The position numbers and the translations under genes were made by a program. 64,000 nt of DNA, taken from contig AJWJ01000031.1 of the NCBI GenBank assembly GCA_000277445.1, positions 20,925 to 84,924 of the forward strand, given 5' to 3'. Origin of the DNA: Polysphondylium violaceum (lineage: Eukaryota; Evosea; Eumycetozoa; Dictyosteliales; Dictyosteliaceae). Under the pieces are notes generated by a model. It made no database searches and was not told the DNA's origin. It was given only the letters and a program-made list of their open reading frames with translations. Shown here one piece after another: positions 1-12,689 of this stretch. Position 1 is the stretch's first letter, and every line of letters begins with the position of its first letter.

Positions 1-421
1 GCATAATTTATTTTTTTGTCAAAACATTTTTTTTTTTTTTTTTTTATTGTTTTTATTTTTTCAAAAACTTTGAAGTTCCATGGTATGTGATCATAAAAAA
101 AAAATTTCCCCTATTACTTTATCTTGTCATCCACATATTCTCCTTGTATCTTTTTGAGGCATTTTGATTAAATATAGAATATTAAAAAAATATTATTTCT
201 ATATTCAGCAGTTTAATCAAGTCACACTCCTTTTAAAGAAATACACAGCAATACGTACACATTCATTCTAGAAAAACAATATCAACTGTGTGTAAAACTT
301 TTATAGTAACAACAGCAGCATAACAACTAGAGTAACAGCGCAAATACAAATCACCTTGCTCAAAACTTATCCTTTTTTATTTTTTTGTGTTGTATTAATA
401 AATTAAAATATATAGATATAA
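1..421. promoter_or_regulatory. AT-rich upstream region of sec13
   Basis: Gene-free upstream DNA with long T runs (for example 29-45) and A-rich tracts next to the start codon, the usual look of a dictyostelid promoter. No individual factor site can be supported. Confidence 0.4.
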
Positions 422-1702
422 ATGGTATGTGTTGTTTTAGTTTCAAATATAGATATCATAGTCACTGTAATTAACCCAAACTCCTATAATAGGCTTCTCA
501 ACCAGTTTCATTAGATTCAGGTCATAGTGATATGATTGTAAGTTTAGAAAGAATTATGAATAGATATATTGATTGAAAGATAGAATAGATATATAGATAG
601 ATATAAAGAAAGTATAGATATATCTATTTTTACATTTTGATCTATAATTAAATATAAAGAGATATTATCATACACTATCAATATCAATATCAATATCAAT
701 CAAGATTTATATCTAAAACAACAATAACTAATATATATATATATTTAAATCTTTTTAGCATGATGCTCAATTTGATTATTATGGTAAATTTTTAGCTACA
801 TGTTCATCAGATAGAGTGATCAAAGTTTTTGATGTTGGAGGTGATAATCACGTTCTTATAGCAGATCTTAGAGGACACGAGGGTCCAGTTTGGCAAGTAG
901 CTTGGGCTCATCCAAAATTTGGAAAGATTTTAGCATCTGCATCTTATGATCGTAAAGTTATCGTTTGGAAAGAAGTATCAAATAACACTTGGGCCATTAT
1001 TCATCAATATGCAGGTCATGAATTATCTGTAAATTCAATTTCATGGGCTCCTCATGAGTTTGGTTTATCTTTGGCTTGTGCAAGTTCAGATGGAACTGTT
1101 TCAATTCATAATTTTAATGGTAATTATTATCTTTTCGATATGAGATATCTCTATTTTATTTATACTAATATATTATTGGGTAATCATAACAACAATTAGT
1201 TAATACTTGGGAACAACCACAAAAGATTCAAGTATCACAAATTGGTGTAAATTCAGTATCATGGGCACCAGCTGCTATTCCAAGTACTTTGGTTAGTGTT
1301 GGCAATCAATCAATTCCAGCCCCAGTGAAACGTATTGTCACTGGATCATGTGACAATTTAATTAAAATTTTCAAATGTGTAGAGGACAAATGGATTCTTG
1401 AAAAACAATTGGAAGATCATAAAGATTGGGTCAGAGATGCCGCATGGGCACCAAATATTGGTTTACCCTATTCAAAGATTGCCTCTTGTTCACAAGATAG
1501 AAGCGTCATCATTTGGACTCAAGACGAGAGTGGCACCTGGACTGGTAAGCCTTTACCAAAGTTTGACGACATTGTTTGGAGAGTCAATTGGTCAGTGATA
1601 GGTAACATTTTAGCTGTTTCATGTGGTGACAATCAAGTCACTCTTTGGAAAGAAGACGCCGATGGCGAGTGGAAGAAAATCTCTGACATTGAAAATAATT
1701 AA
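422..1702 (+). CDS. sec13: Sec13, WD40 subunit of the COPII coat and nuclear pore
   Basis: Four exons are inferred: 422-424, 493-537, 759-1119 and 1200-1702, giving 303 residues. The first coding exon is only the start codon, followed directly by a gtatgt donor. The joins restore the Sec13 N-terminus ([16 protein letters not shown]) and the blade joined across the third intron ([13 protein letters not shown]). WD repeats fill the whole protein, with typical Sec13 blocks such as [33 protein letters not shown] and [14 protein letters not shown]. Sec13 forms a rod with Sec31 on ER exit vesicles and also sits in the Nup84/107 pore complex. Length matches the family (about 300 residues). Intron 2 carries an ATATCA tandem repeat. 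The identification is firm; the one-codon first exon is inferred. Confidence 0.93.
678..701. repeat. ATATCA hexamer repeat inside sec13 intron 2
   Basis: About four copies of the unit ATATCA in tandem lie within the second intron of sec13, some 60 bp upstream of its acceptor. Confidence 0.8.
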
Positions 1703-1980
1703 AAAAGTATATTATTTTTTTATTTATTTATTTTTATTTGTCTACGAAACACACACATAGCATCCAATTCAAAAATTATAATTGGTGCCAACAAGAAACT
1801 CCCTCAACATTTAATATGAGATTAAAATCAAAAAGAAACCATATCAAATCCTCATCCAAAAAAAAACACAAAAAACAAAAAAATGACAAAATTTTATATT
1901 TTTTGCTTAGAAAAATAAAAAAAAAAAATTATATAATATCTTTTTTGTATACATGTAATGATTTCATATTAATATTTTAT

Positions 1981-2032
1981 ATCGTTCATAGTAATATTTA
2001 TAAACATATTTATGAATATTACTATGAATGAT
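1981..2032. repeat. 24-bp hairpin with a 4-base loop
   Basis: Left arm 1981-2004 and right arm 2009-2032 pair over 24 positions with only two G.U-type wobbles, around the loop CATA. It lies between the 3' end of sec13 and the next gene. It may be a terminator, a small-RNA precursor or a tiny inverted-repeat element. Confidence 0.75.
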
Positions 2033-2074
2033 TATTAGTGTTTTTTTGTTTTACTTTTAAAAATGGAAAATATT

Positions 2075-2092
2075 GTGAGTGGTTGGTGGGGT
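2075..2092 (+). promoter_or_regulatory. G-box-like GT-rich element
   Basis: A run of alternating G and T (GTGAGTGGTTGGTGGGGT) interrupts A/T-rich DNA about 200 bp before the following secreted CBM49 gene. Dictyostelid developmental genes often use GBF-binding G-boxes of this type. Function here is inferred. Confidence 0.35.
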
Positions 2093-2286
2093 TAAATACA
2101 CTTTTTAGGAAAATAAAAAATTTGAATAGACACGTAAAACGAATATCGAAATTGAATTTGAATTTGAAATTTGAAATTTGAAATTGACAAAACAACCCAA
2201 TAAATAGAACCGTTTTTAGTTTTTACATTCCAATTATTATTTTTTTAAATATATGAAGTGAATCATATTTTTTTATTTATTTATTT

Positions 2287-3483
2287 ATGTATAGATCAAT
2301 ATTTTTAATAGCTTTGGTTGTATTAGCTTCAGGTAATTTAGTTTAATTTAATTTAGTTATAATTTAATTATTTTTTTATTAATTATATTTATTAAAACAA
2401 TATACTATAGCCTTTGCTTTTAGTGAATGCCCAGTTACTAATCGTTGTGAAAGAGTTTCATCTTGGATAGAAAATGGTGAAAGGTTATCGAGATATAGTT
2501 GTTTTTTGAAAAATGTTGGACCAGATGAAGTTGCCAATGTTGCCATGACATTAAGTGGTGCTAAAATTAAAGAGATTTGGGAAATAGTTACCAGTGATAA
2601 AGGTAAATCTTGGAATCTCCCCGAATGGAGAAAAACAACACCTATTCAAACTGGTGATGAAAATTCAGTCCACAGTTGGGGTTATGTTGCCTATGGTGAC
2701 CAAGCTTTAAAAGTTGAAATTTGTAATGAAGTTAAACAATACATTGAAAGAATCCAAGCCGTAATTATCAATGACCACACTGCCCCTCAATGTAATCTTT
2801 CCAATAAATGTACACTCACCAACCAATGGAAGCAAGATGGCAAAGTTCATACTCAATTCAATTGTGAAATCAAAAACATTGGTCCCAAAGCCATCTCTCA
2901 TGCAGATATTAGATTAAATGATAATCAAGATTTATACAATGTTTGGGAAATTAGAACTTTAAACAATGGTTTGTCTTATGATTTAACCAATTGGAGAGAA
3001 ATGAAGCCTCTTGAATCTGGTGACAGTCATTTTTGGGGTTATATAGTTAAGGCTGAAGAAGCTTTAAATGTTGTAGTTTGTGAAAGTGGTTTCGTTGAAA
3101 CTCAATCCCCTTCACCTTTAAATACTTATCCATCTACTACTACAAGTGGTGGTCAACAACATTCACCACAGAAATGTAATGCAACTTTTGAACAAAAAGT
3201 TGTAAATACATTTATTAAAGATTATGTCAAATACAGTCAAGTCGAAGTGACTATTAAAAACTCTGGCCAATCATCATTAAGTTCGGTGATTGTCTTCTCT
3301 GATGCCAAGTTTAATTCATCATGGGGTATTAAACAAGTCGATCCAATCAATGCCCCTGGAAACTACCAAGTATTGAGAAATCCAAAGGGTCTTGACGTTG
3401 GCTCTGATGAAAAGTTTGGTTATATTTTCATCTCAAATGATGGTAAAGCAGCTCCAATGAATTTAATTTCAAACGCCTGTTAA
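2287..3483 (+). CDS. Secreted protein with three CBM49 cellulose-binding domains
   Basis: Two exons (2287-2332 and 2411-3483) give 372 residues. The small first exon encodes the signal peptide (MYRSIFLIALVVLAS-AFA), so the gene would look non-secreted without the intron join. The mature part has three modules of about 90-110 residues, roughly 20-115, 116-215 and 235-370. Each contains the CBM49 pattern of an N-G-x-x-x-[YT]-x-V-x-[IL]-x-N-x-G strand pair, a W at W-x-[IL], and a late WGY or FGY strand. A Pro/Ser/Thr linker separates modules 2 and 3. CBM49 domains bind cellulose, and in dictyostelids they occur in sheath, stalk and spore-coat proteins. No catalytic domain is seen. It is probably an extracellular matrix component; the exact homologue is not recognised. 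Confidence 0.85.
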
Positions 3484-4384
3484 TAAACTATAGATTACCA
3501 TACCACTGGTATTATGTAAAAAAATACACCAATCAAAATTTTTTTTTTTTCTTGCTCAAAGATATTTTTTGGTATGAGTTTTTACAACGCAAAGTTGTCA
3601 AATCTAACAAATTTTTTTCGATCTTTTTTGCAAAGATTTTTATAAAATAAAAAATAAAAAAATTAATAAAAAAAAACCTCTCTCTTTGCCTCCACCCACT
3701 GTTTTTCATTTGCTCAGTCCAGAGTCCCATCTACTCACCACATCTCAATCTTATCACCCAACTTCATTTCATTTTGAATAGGATACACACACATACATAT
3801 CCATTCACTCCACCCCTATTTATTTATTTATTTGTTTATAAAGAGAGGTGTTATTTAATAATAGTATTATATTATTATTAGTACACCTCTACCTTTAAAT
3901 ATCTATTTATATTTATAAACCAAACACACAGATAGATATCTTTTAATGCTTGGCATTTATCCCCAATAAAAGGTTCATCATCACTCCCAACAACAACAAC
4001 AACACCAACCAACAACAACTTCAACAACTCACACACACATTTCCATCATTGGTAAGTTAATTGAGTAGCAGTAGTGGTCGTAATGATATCACATTTGCCC
4101 ACATCCAATCAAACACGCACACATTTATTTTATACATACACAAATGAGAACATCAACAATATTGTTGTTGCTGTTAATGGTTTTGTTTTAAAAGAATTTT
4201 AAAAAAGCAATTACATTATTGCTAGTACTAGTATTGTCATATGATTTATACCACAAATACACACATACACACACGCACCCACCTCATCAATCGATTTTTT
4301 ATTTTCACACCACACTCACACACCAACTATTATCATTTTATCTATATATGTCAATTATACTTTATGGTTTTTTATGTCAAGAAT

Positions 4385-4452
4385 AGCAATAATAAATAAT
4401 AAATAATAATAATAATAATAATAATAGTAATAGTAATAGTAATAATAATAGT
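4385..4452. repeat. AAT/AGT triplet repeat
   Basis: Tandem AAT triplets drift into TAG/TAA triplets over about 65 bp of intergenic DNA. Confidence 0.8.
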
Positions 4453-4537
4453 AAATATTCAATCATATACTATTTCCCATTTCATAAAACTACATCTTTG
4501 TGTTTACTGCTGCTATTACACAAAGATACAAAGAAAC

Positions 4538-4561
4538 AAAAAAAAAAAAAAAAAAAAAAAA
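4538..4561. repeat. Poly-A tract
   Basis: An uninterrupted run of about 24 A in the spacer before the DOCK gene. Confidence 0.9.
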
Positions 4562-5475
4562 GAAAGTTTTTAATAAACTCAAAGAGAAGAGATATAGGAT
4601 TAGTATTAGTCTTTGTATTACTACTATTGCTTTTCAGAATGTTTGTGTTGCAATTGTGTTTTTCCTCTTTCTCAACTCGAAATTTGGATTTTTTCTTGTC
4701 ATCTCTGATACTAAAATAGACAGATCTCTAGTTGCTACTGCTTGTTGCTGTTGTTGTATCGTTTACATAGGATACCTTTATAGTTACCCCAACCAAAACT
4801 TTTTTGTTTTTTCTTAATTTATCATTCACTTTACTATTTCTGTCCCAATCATTTTTACGTTTTGGAATATGATTAGAATGAATAGGTATTCATGGGATAG
4901 ATAGGATATGATAGGAATAGAATAGTAAGGGGAATCAAACTAAACATATGTTGTGTTGTTTATGTGGGTTTCGTAAATGAAATAGTAAAAATAGTAACAC
5001 TCCACCCTTTTTTTATCTGCCCATCCCATTTGTATCTATCTATCTATCTATATATGTATCTATCTTTTATCAATCTATCTATGTACACCATCATGTTTGT
5101 GTTTGGGGAAAGAAATACAGAGTGTTTGATTTTTTTCAAAAGATAGAAACACAATTGAACACCCTTCACCCACCCCCCACTTACTTGGTTAATGTACACA
5201 CACACACACATAAACAGACACCACCACCACCACACTACCACCACCCCATCGAATTGATTGGGTACATAAACAAAAAAAAAACCAACCAAAACTAAAATCT
5301 TTGGTGTGTGATTTGTTTTTTTAATTTTTATTATCATTACAATAAGCGCTCATATGAGGAAAGAAATTTTTATAGAACCAACCTGTTCTCTTCATAATAA
5401 AAACAACAACAACATAATAACAACACCTGCTCACTCTCATTCAATAAAATTAGTAGTACTAGTACAGTGTAATAA

Positions 5476-5509
5476 CAGACAGAGACAGAGACAGAGACAG
5501 ACAGACAGG
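5476..5509. repeat. AGACAG microsatellite
   Basis: Tandem AGACAG and ACAG units over about 34 bp. Confidence 0.85.
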
Positions 5510-6060
5510 CAAGAGAAAATATTAAAAAAATTAAAAGAGTAGTTTTGTTTATTTAGGTTGTGTGTGTCTATAGAGCAGGAATAATACCTTACCTACTCCT
5601 CACCCTCTTTCCAATTATATATAAAGAAAGAAAGAAAAACACCCACCACCACACCCTTCCCCCACGACACTCACCCATGTTTTAGTAGTGTGTAGAACAA
5701 CTCTAAATTATCTAATTTAATACCACCCACACCAACAATAATTTATTGATCACATTTTGTTTGTTTTTTTTTTATGTTTTTTTTTTTTTTAGATATTCTT
5801 TTTAAAATCACATAATCTGTCTTTTGTGTTGTTTGTTTGTTTTATTTGTATTACTATCTATTTATTTATTACACACACACATACACATAGATTATTTATT
5901 TATTAACAGAAACATTATATTTTATTATTATTATATAGTACTCTTTACTCATAGATATTTTTATCTTTTACATTATTTCTTTCTCTTTCTCTTTCTCACA
6001 CTCACAGTAACATTAGAATAGTAACAGTATAATAGAATAATTGAAGAAAAAGATAATAAA

Positions 6061-9000
6061 ATGAGTACACCTACTACATCGTCAACATCAACACAATCTT
6101 CAAGATTATCTAGAAAATTGGATGAATGGATCAATATCTCAAAAACAGGTATAGTTTTATATCCATTTAATGCGACACATAAATTTCAATTACCACTTTC
6201 AGTTGGAGATTTTGTTCATATTCATGCTCAAACATCAAATGAACAAACAGGATGGTATTCAGGTGCCTCTGTAACCACTCAAGAAAGTGGTATTTTTCCA
6301 CAATCTTATGTTGTAATATTACCTGATCAAGCAAACGTCGATGATCAATCCACATTACCAAATCATATTCCAATTTGTAGTAAATTGTAATGTATTCTTA
6401 TCGTAGTAACAGGTTCGTTGTTATAAAACACATATATTAATAATAATTAATAATAGATCATTATCAAATGAAGAAATGTCAAATTCATCGTTGGTCAATG
6501 AAATTACAATGACTATTGTTGAATGGGCTACATTGTTGAAAACATATTCTCAAAATAAGCAATACAATGATTTCAAGATACTCTCAAACAGAATTACCAC
6601 ATTGGTACAATTTAGAAATCAGTTGTTGGCATTTTCATCGCCCAAAGAGATTACCTTTGAATTTAGAGATAAGATATTGAATGTTATCGATGACGGCAGA
6701 AGAGAGACTGGTATGACTATAGTTTTAAGAAAGGAGATATCCAATTCCTACTCGTCTACACAATCATCTTCTCTAAGCAGCACACCAACAGGCGGACGAG
6801 GCAGTGTTATTTTACTTCCCACTGTGGCAACAGATCTCATTTTAGCCGATGCAGAAAACACTGGTGTCTTTACTCTTTGCACAATGTATCAAGAGCAAAA
6901 GATGTTGGAATCTCAACGACAAGAGTATTCAAAATCAAGAGACAGCACAAACTATAACAATGATTTAAATATTTTAAATAACGATTTAGAAACGAGTAGC
7001 ACTGGCAGTGGCAGTAATATTAATATAAACAACAGCAGTAACAGTAATAGCAACAACAATAGTACTAGTAATGGAAACACACCATCTTCGATCAATAGTG
7101 GTGGCGTTAGTCCAATGTCAAATGTAACATTATCATCCAACCAAAATTCACCAGCATCGGGATCCTCTTCGCCAAATCAATCGCAATCCTCTTCACCATC
7201 CTCGTCAAACATCAATATCAACAGTCCACAAACCAATGGCAACAATAGTTTAGCATCCATGTCTAGTAAAGATATAAATCAATTTTCATCATCACCAGGT
7301 GGTTCGTCTTTTCTTGTCAATAATAGTAACAACAGTAACAGTACGTCATCATCACCCAGTCAAGGTAAACTATCAAAGTTACCAAGTTCAATGAATTTCC
7401 TTTCGAGTGTAAGATTAAAAAACAAACAACCATCCTCTCTTTCAATGAGTGGTGGTATGCAACAACCTCCTCTCACTCCTACAAGCAGTGGTAGCAGTAG
7501 TAATTTAAATAGTAATCTTTCAAATGTACAAAATAATAGTAACAACAATAGCAGCAATAGTAACAGCAATAGCAGTAATGGTAGTTTAAACTCACCTTCA
7601 TCATCAATGGTATCGCAATCATACATTGCCGTATCACAAAGCCCCTCTGGAAATGGAAATGGTTCCAATTTGAATTTATCTTCATTGAATTTAAATTCGC
7701 CCATGATCTTGTCAAATTCCTCGAGTGGCAGTGGTATAAAGAATAAACAAGCACCTCTCAAGAAAGGAACCGCTGGATCCACATCGTCTAGATCATTCCT
7801 CAACCATTCATCTCCATCGATTGGTGGTGCCAATGGTGCCGGCAGTGGTGCCTATGGCACTGATCAGGTGGCTGTCAGACAAATGTCCCAGATCCTTGTG
7901 TCTTTAAACAACTTTTTATACTCGTCTGGTGAATTTATTGATATCGTGCTCAGCATCTACAACAAGAATGAAAACAAGTTTATCAGTGAACCCTACTGCG
8001 GCGTTGTGCCCAGAGAAGGTATTTTTGTAGAGCCAGAGAATCCACAGGAGAGAATCAGAACCATCTTTAGGGATTTAGACTCTAAAGATATGAACTCTGA
8101 GTTGTATCTCGTGGTCAAGCTCTACAGAAAGACCAACTCTGTCTCGTCCAAGGACCCCAACTCGTCACCCACCCTCACCAAATCAAATGTCGGTGGACCA
8201 GGCCTTACTCAACAATCACTTCAACAACAACTGTCGGCTAACAGCAAGCTTTTTAGAAAGTATGTCGGTTGTGGTGTCAAGAAGCTCGATTTGTCCAATG
8301 AGGGCTTGTCAGAGGTGCTCATCACTCTCTACACCACCACCAACGAAAATGGCTTTAGCAATCTCCACGAGTCGCTTATCAACGAGCAATCGTCCCTCTA
8401 CGAGCCCATCACCAGGGCCAAGGGTGTCGTGTTTTCATTCCAACTCTTTCACGGCGACTATCAGCAATTTATCTCTGAACACACAGACTATAGAAGCATC
8501 ACCACCTGTCTCAAAGTCCACTTGCCCGAAGTCATTTTACCAGGCAGCGAAAGAAACGACATGTACATTCAATTGGAGGAAGGTGATTTTTCTGACAAAA
8601 ACATCGAGGTCACCATGCAGATCAAGACCGAGACCGGTCTTTTGTTGCATGACGCCATCAAGTGGGCCAACGGTGCACCCGAGCAATCAGAATTCAAAAC
8701 CCCACTCATCTCATCGACACTCTGCAAGTGGAGCGAGATTGTCAAGGTTTGGATGGCCGCCAAAACATTTGAAAAGGCCCACATCTTGTTCTTGGTGCGA
8801 CAGTGCAGCGAAAAGAAGGACAAAGAGAGAACACTGGTAGCCTTTGGCTACTTAAAGTTCCTTTCAGACGATGGCGCCGTCATCAAGGATGGCTCACACA
8901 CTGTTGTCTTGCACAAGCTTGGCAGCGGATCTGAAGAAATCCCTGTGAGTAGCTACATCAATGGCGTTGTCGATCCCAGCCAAAGCGGCAAGTCATCGTC

Positions 9001-12000
9001 TAAAAAACAAGACACCATCAAGGTGCGTACCAGCTTTGTGTCTACCTGTCTCACCCAAAACCCCTTGGTTGTCAATCTATCACGTTGGCAATCGTTCCCC
9101 GGCGACCTCAGTTCCCTCATCAAGGACATTACTTTTCTCGGTCAGCACGACCTCATTCGTAATCTCCAAGAGATCTTTTACAACTTTTTGGCTATCCTCG
9201 ATCAACAACTAAACGACTCGCCCCTGTCGATGGAGATATTCAGATCATTTGTGTTTATCATTGGCGTGTTGGTCGATAGCAGAACCACAAACTATCGTCC
9301 CGCCCTTGACCTCTATGTCGGCAAGTACTTTGGTGTGCCCCTCTCCTCTTCGGGCAGCGGCAACAACCATGTCGGTATCAGTGCCCACACCCATTTGTTG
9401 CGATCCGTCGTCAAGAATCTGGAAAACTTCCAAGATGCCGCCAACGCCTCGCGTATCAGTTCCTCGCTCAAGGCCTTGGAGTACATTTTCAAGATGGTTG
9501 TCGCCTCCAAGACCAAGTTTACCAACAAAGAGACCGTCGGCAACGAGTCTTATCAGACCAATCTCAAAAACGTCGTCGACATTCTCTGCGAGATTATGGT
9601 CAGCAACGCAGGCTCACTGATTGGCGCCCAGACCATTGCCCTCAAGAATTTTGAGTCTATGTTTTCCGATTTGAAGAGATTCTTTACCGTCGAAGAGATG
9701 GGCATCATTGCCTTGAAGTTTATGAAGTCTATTCAACACTTGGAAAAGAACAAAACCTTTAATCTCTTGAAACTCAAGCTCCTCTCGTCCTTTATCAACG
9801 GCCCCATGATGCTCAACAAGGACATGCGTAAACAGTTACATCCAATTGTATTCCAACTCTTGCAGTTCCACTTTGGCAAGTCGATTGAAGAGACTGACAT
9901 GTGTCTTACCATTCTCGGTCTCATTGTAGATATTATGATTACAAAGTCTGAACTCAGAGGCAAAGACAAGGATCCATGGTTGATGGAGATGTTGACCTTC
10001 TTTGTCCCAATTTTAGAGTTACTCTTGTTGATCAACAGCAACAACACCAACAACAACAATAGCACTTCAATGATCAACGTCAACTCAATCAACAACGGTA
10101 GTCCCTTGGTCAACAATGTCATCAATCAAGCAAAACGTAGAAGTTCAAGTTCAGTATCATTAAATGGTGCCTCTACTTCAATCTCCTTGGCCTCGATGGT
10201 TTCCTCCATGACCGAAGATAACATCAATGATCTTAGAATTAAAATATATGCCTTTATTCTTGGTTCCTCGAGATTATCTGGTGTTCAACATTGGGAAATG
10301 ATCAACAAGTCTGTTACACCAACAAATGTATGTTGTTTTTAATGTCATATTGATAGATACACAGATACTAATACTAATACGTATAATGATAATAGAAAAC
10401 CTTTTTCTTGGATTTATATGAAAGTTTACAATTATTGTTTGAAACACCTAAATTCCCATCAGATTTTTGGACATTTACAGTGTTCCAATTGAAAACTATT
10501 CTTAGAATGACAAGAATATTAGAGGATGTTATATTTTATCAACCTACATTGGTGGGTAGCAATGATTCCAATGGTGGATCAGCAAATACTGGCGGTGGCG
10601 TTAGTCAACAACAGCAACAACAACTCCAACAAACTGGCGGCAAATCAAGTTTACCTCAATTTGAATTTGAACTTTGGAAATCATTCTTTTTGATGACCAG
10701 CTCCTACTTGAATTGCAAAGACTTGCAGCTCGAGTCTGTCAATCCCGCAAAGGCAGTGTTCTTAAAGAATCGTTGCGGTGATGTAAGAATTGAAATGGCA
10801 CGTGTCTTTGAAAGAGTATGGAGTGCAGTGCCTGTCAAAGAGAGATCGTCCTTTATTCCCCATCTCATCCACCAAATCATCAAATTATCAATCAGCGACA
10901 CTCTGGACGCCAAAAGAGTGGCCACCAAGATATTTTATGATATGCTCGAGAGCGAGATTATCCAAACCGAGGCCTACTCTGAGCTTTTCTACAGAACCAT
11001 TGAATCGTTGCTCGAGATTGGTGCAGAGAGATCCATCGACAAAACATGGCCTCTGGTCACCCGTAGCCACGGCGTCGGTTTAGAGGGCAAATTCCCATTC
11101 ACCCTTCGTTCCTTCTCAACCTTTTTCAATCCCCAATGCATGTCTTTGGTGCTCAACAAATCCACTGACCAAATCAAAAAGAAATCCGAGGTGTTTATTC
11201 AAGAGATCAATCATTTCCTCACACTGATCACCACATTTATGGGTGACATCAAGAATAGAGATGAAGAGGAGATCTTTGCCTCAACCACAAAGTTGTTGCT
11301 CTATCTCCAAGAGCACAAGAGATTCACACACTTTGTTAGATTTGTCCACATGTGCAGCAAGAGACACTATAGCAATGGCAACTATATCGAGGCTGCCGTC
11401 ACATTGATGTTGCACGCATCGCTCTATCAATGGGACCACAACAAGGTTGTCAACTCGATTCAAAATGAGTTTGTGTCGTTCCCCGAGCAAAAAGAGTCGG
11501 AAAGAAAGGAAATCTTGTACAAAGAAATACTCGCCTGCTACAATAAAGGAAAGGCCTGGGATAGAGCCATTCCACTACTCAAAGAACTCATCCACCACTT
11601 TACCATGAACATTTGCGACATGAACTCAGCAGCCACCTATCTCAGACAACAAGGTACCTTTTATCAAAAGATCAACGAATCTAGTGACCCTATTTTCGAA
11701 GAATATTTCCGTGTCGGATACTATGGCAAAAAGTTCCCTCTCTCTATTCAAAACAAGGAATTCATTTACAAGGGCAACGAGTTTGAAAGACTCTCGGATT
11801 TCATTCAAAAGACTCTCGAAAGATGGCCCAAGGCCGAACTCCTCAAGGCCACCGATATTCCTGCCAAAACCATCCAAGACGCCGATGCTCAATATCTTTT
11901 GATCACCTCGGTCAACGTGTCCAATATCAATGAAATCCAAAAGAGATCCAGTGTAGCCAATGCCGCCGCCTCTGCCGACTCGTTCTCCAACAAAAAACGT

Positions 12001-12588
12001 GTGCCCCACAGAGTGCAACAATTCAATGCCAGAAACCGTGTCAATGTGTTCCTCTATAGCAAGCCATTCAAAAAGAACACAAACGCCAACACACCAAAGT
12101 CTCAAAATGAATTTGAGGATCTCTGGATCATGAACCTCTACTTTGTCTGCGAAAACTCTTTCCCCTGCACAGAGAGACGTTCCTGTATCGTCGAGAGAAA
12201 ACAAGTTGAGCTCAGTCCCATTGAAAACGCTCTCAACTCTATTGTACAAAAGAACGATGAACTTCAATCGAGAATAGACAAATACCAAGCCAATCCCCAA
12301 GAAACCATCCATCCATTGACCATGTTGCTCAACGGTATCATTGATGCCTCTGTCAATGGCGGTGTGTCTCGTTATGATCAATTCCTCAGCAATGAATATT
12401 TAAAACAATATCCAGAATATAAAAACTTTGCAGAACTATTAAAATCTGCAATGGATCAACAATTGGTGGTCGTTGAACAAGGTCTTAAATTACACGCCAC
12501 CCTACGTCCACCTGAAATGGCTGCCATGCAAGATAAATTAGAAAACTTTTTCAATCAAATGAAAATTGCCAGACAAAAATTAAATTAA
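6061..12588 (+). CDS. DOCK-family Rac/Rap guanine nucleotide exchange factor with SH3 domain
   Basis: Three exons (6061-6386, 6457-10327, 10396-12588) encode about 2129 residues. An SH3 domain lies near residues 30-90 (GIVLYPFNA...GWYSGA...GIFPQSYVVIL). A Ser/Asn-rich low-complexity stretch covers about 250-575. A DHR-1/C2 domain lies near 780-935, preceded by the family block CGVVPREGIFVEPENPQERI. An armadillo-like scaffold follows, then DHR-2 near 1730-2095 (EAAVTLMLHASLYQWD..., GKAWDRAIPLLKEL, YFRVGYYGKKFP, FLYSKPF). DHR-2 exchanges nucleotide on Rac-type GTPases and DHR-1 binds phosphoinositides. The N-terminal SH3 points to the DOCK1/180 subgroup, which works with ELMO, rather than the zizimin subgroup. 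Codons are AT-ending at both ends and C-rich in the middle (about 8.0-9.8 kb). An AATAAA signal follows the stop near 12609. Confidence 0.93.
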
Positions 12589-12689
12589 ATTATTACTCTC
12601 ACCCATATATAATAAATCCCCAATTTTGTATTAGAATTATATAGATTTTATTTGTTGTTTGAATATACTTCTTTTTAACTGACTTATTA

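Larger units (their letters stand above)
3484..6060. other. Long gene-free spacer rich in simple repeats
   Basis: No credible gene. It holds CA-rich and C-rich tracts (for example 5160-5250), AAT/AGT triplets at 4385-4452, poly-A at 4538-4561, TCTA repeats at 5035-5070 and an AGACAG repeat at 5476-5509. The strand-biased pyrimidine and CA tracts close to 6060 are typical of a long dictyostelid promoter and 5' UTR for the DOCK gene that follows. Confidence 0.6.

Noticed and set aside
4498-4817. Overlapping plus-strand ORFs of 73 and 105 codons
   Set aside because: They start around a poly-A run, have Lys/Phe/Leu-only composition and lie in simple-sequence spacer.
7360-7833. Antisense ORF inside the DOCK gene
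   Set aside because: It is the reverse of Asn/Ser codon repeats, giving Leu runs; a shadow of the real exon.
8187-9620. Several plus-strand alternative-frame ORFs within DOCK
   Set aside because: Ser/Pro/Thr-rich products caused by C-rich codons in the real frame.
11626-12381. 251-codon antisense ORF opposite the DHR-2 region
   Set aside because: Opposite a strongly conserved coding region; long only because of codon bias.
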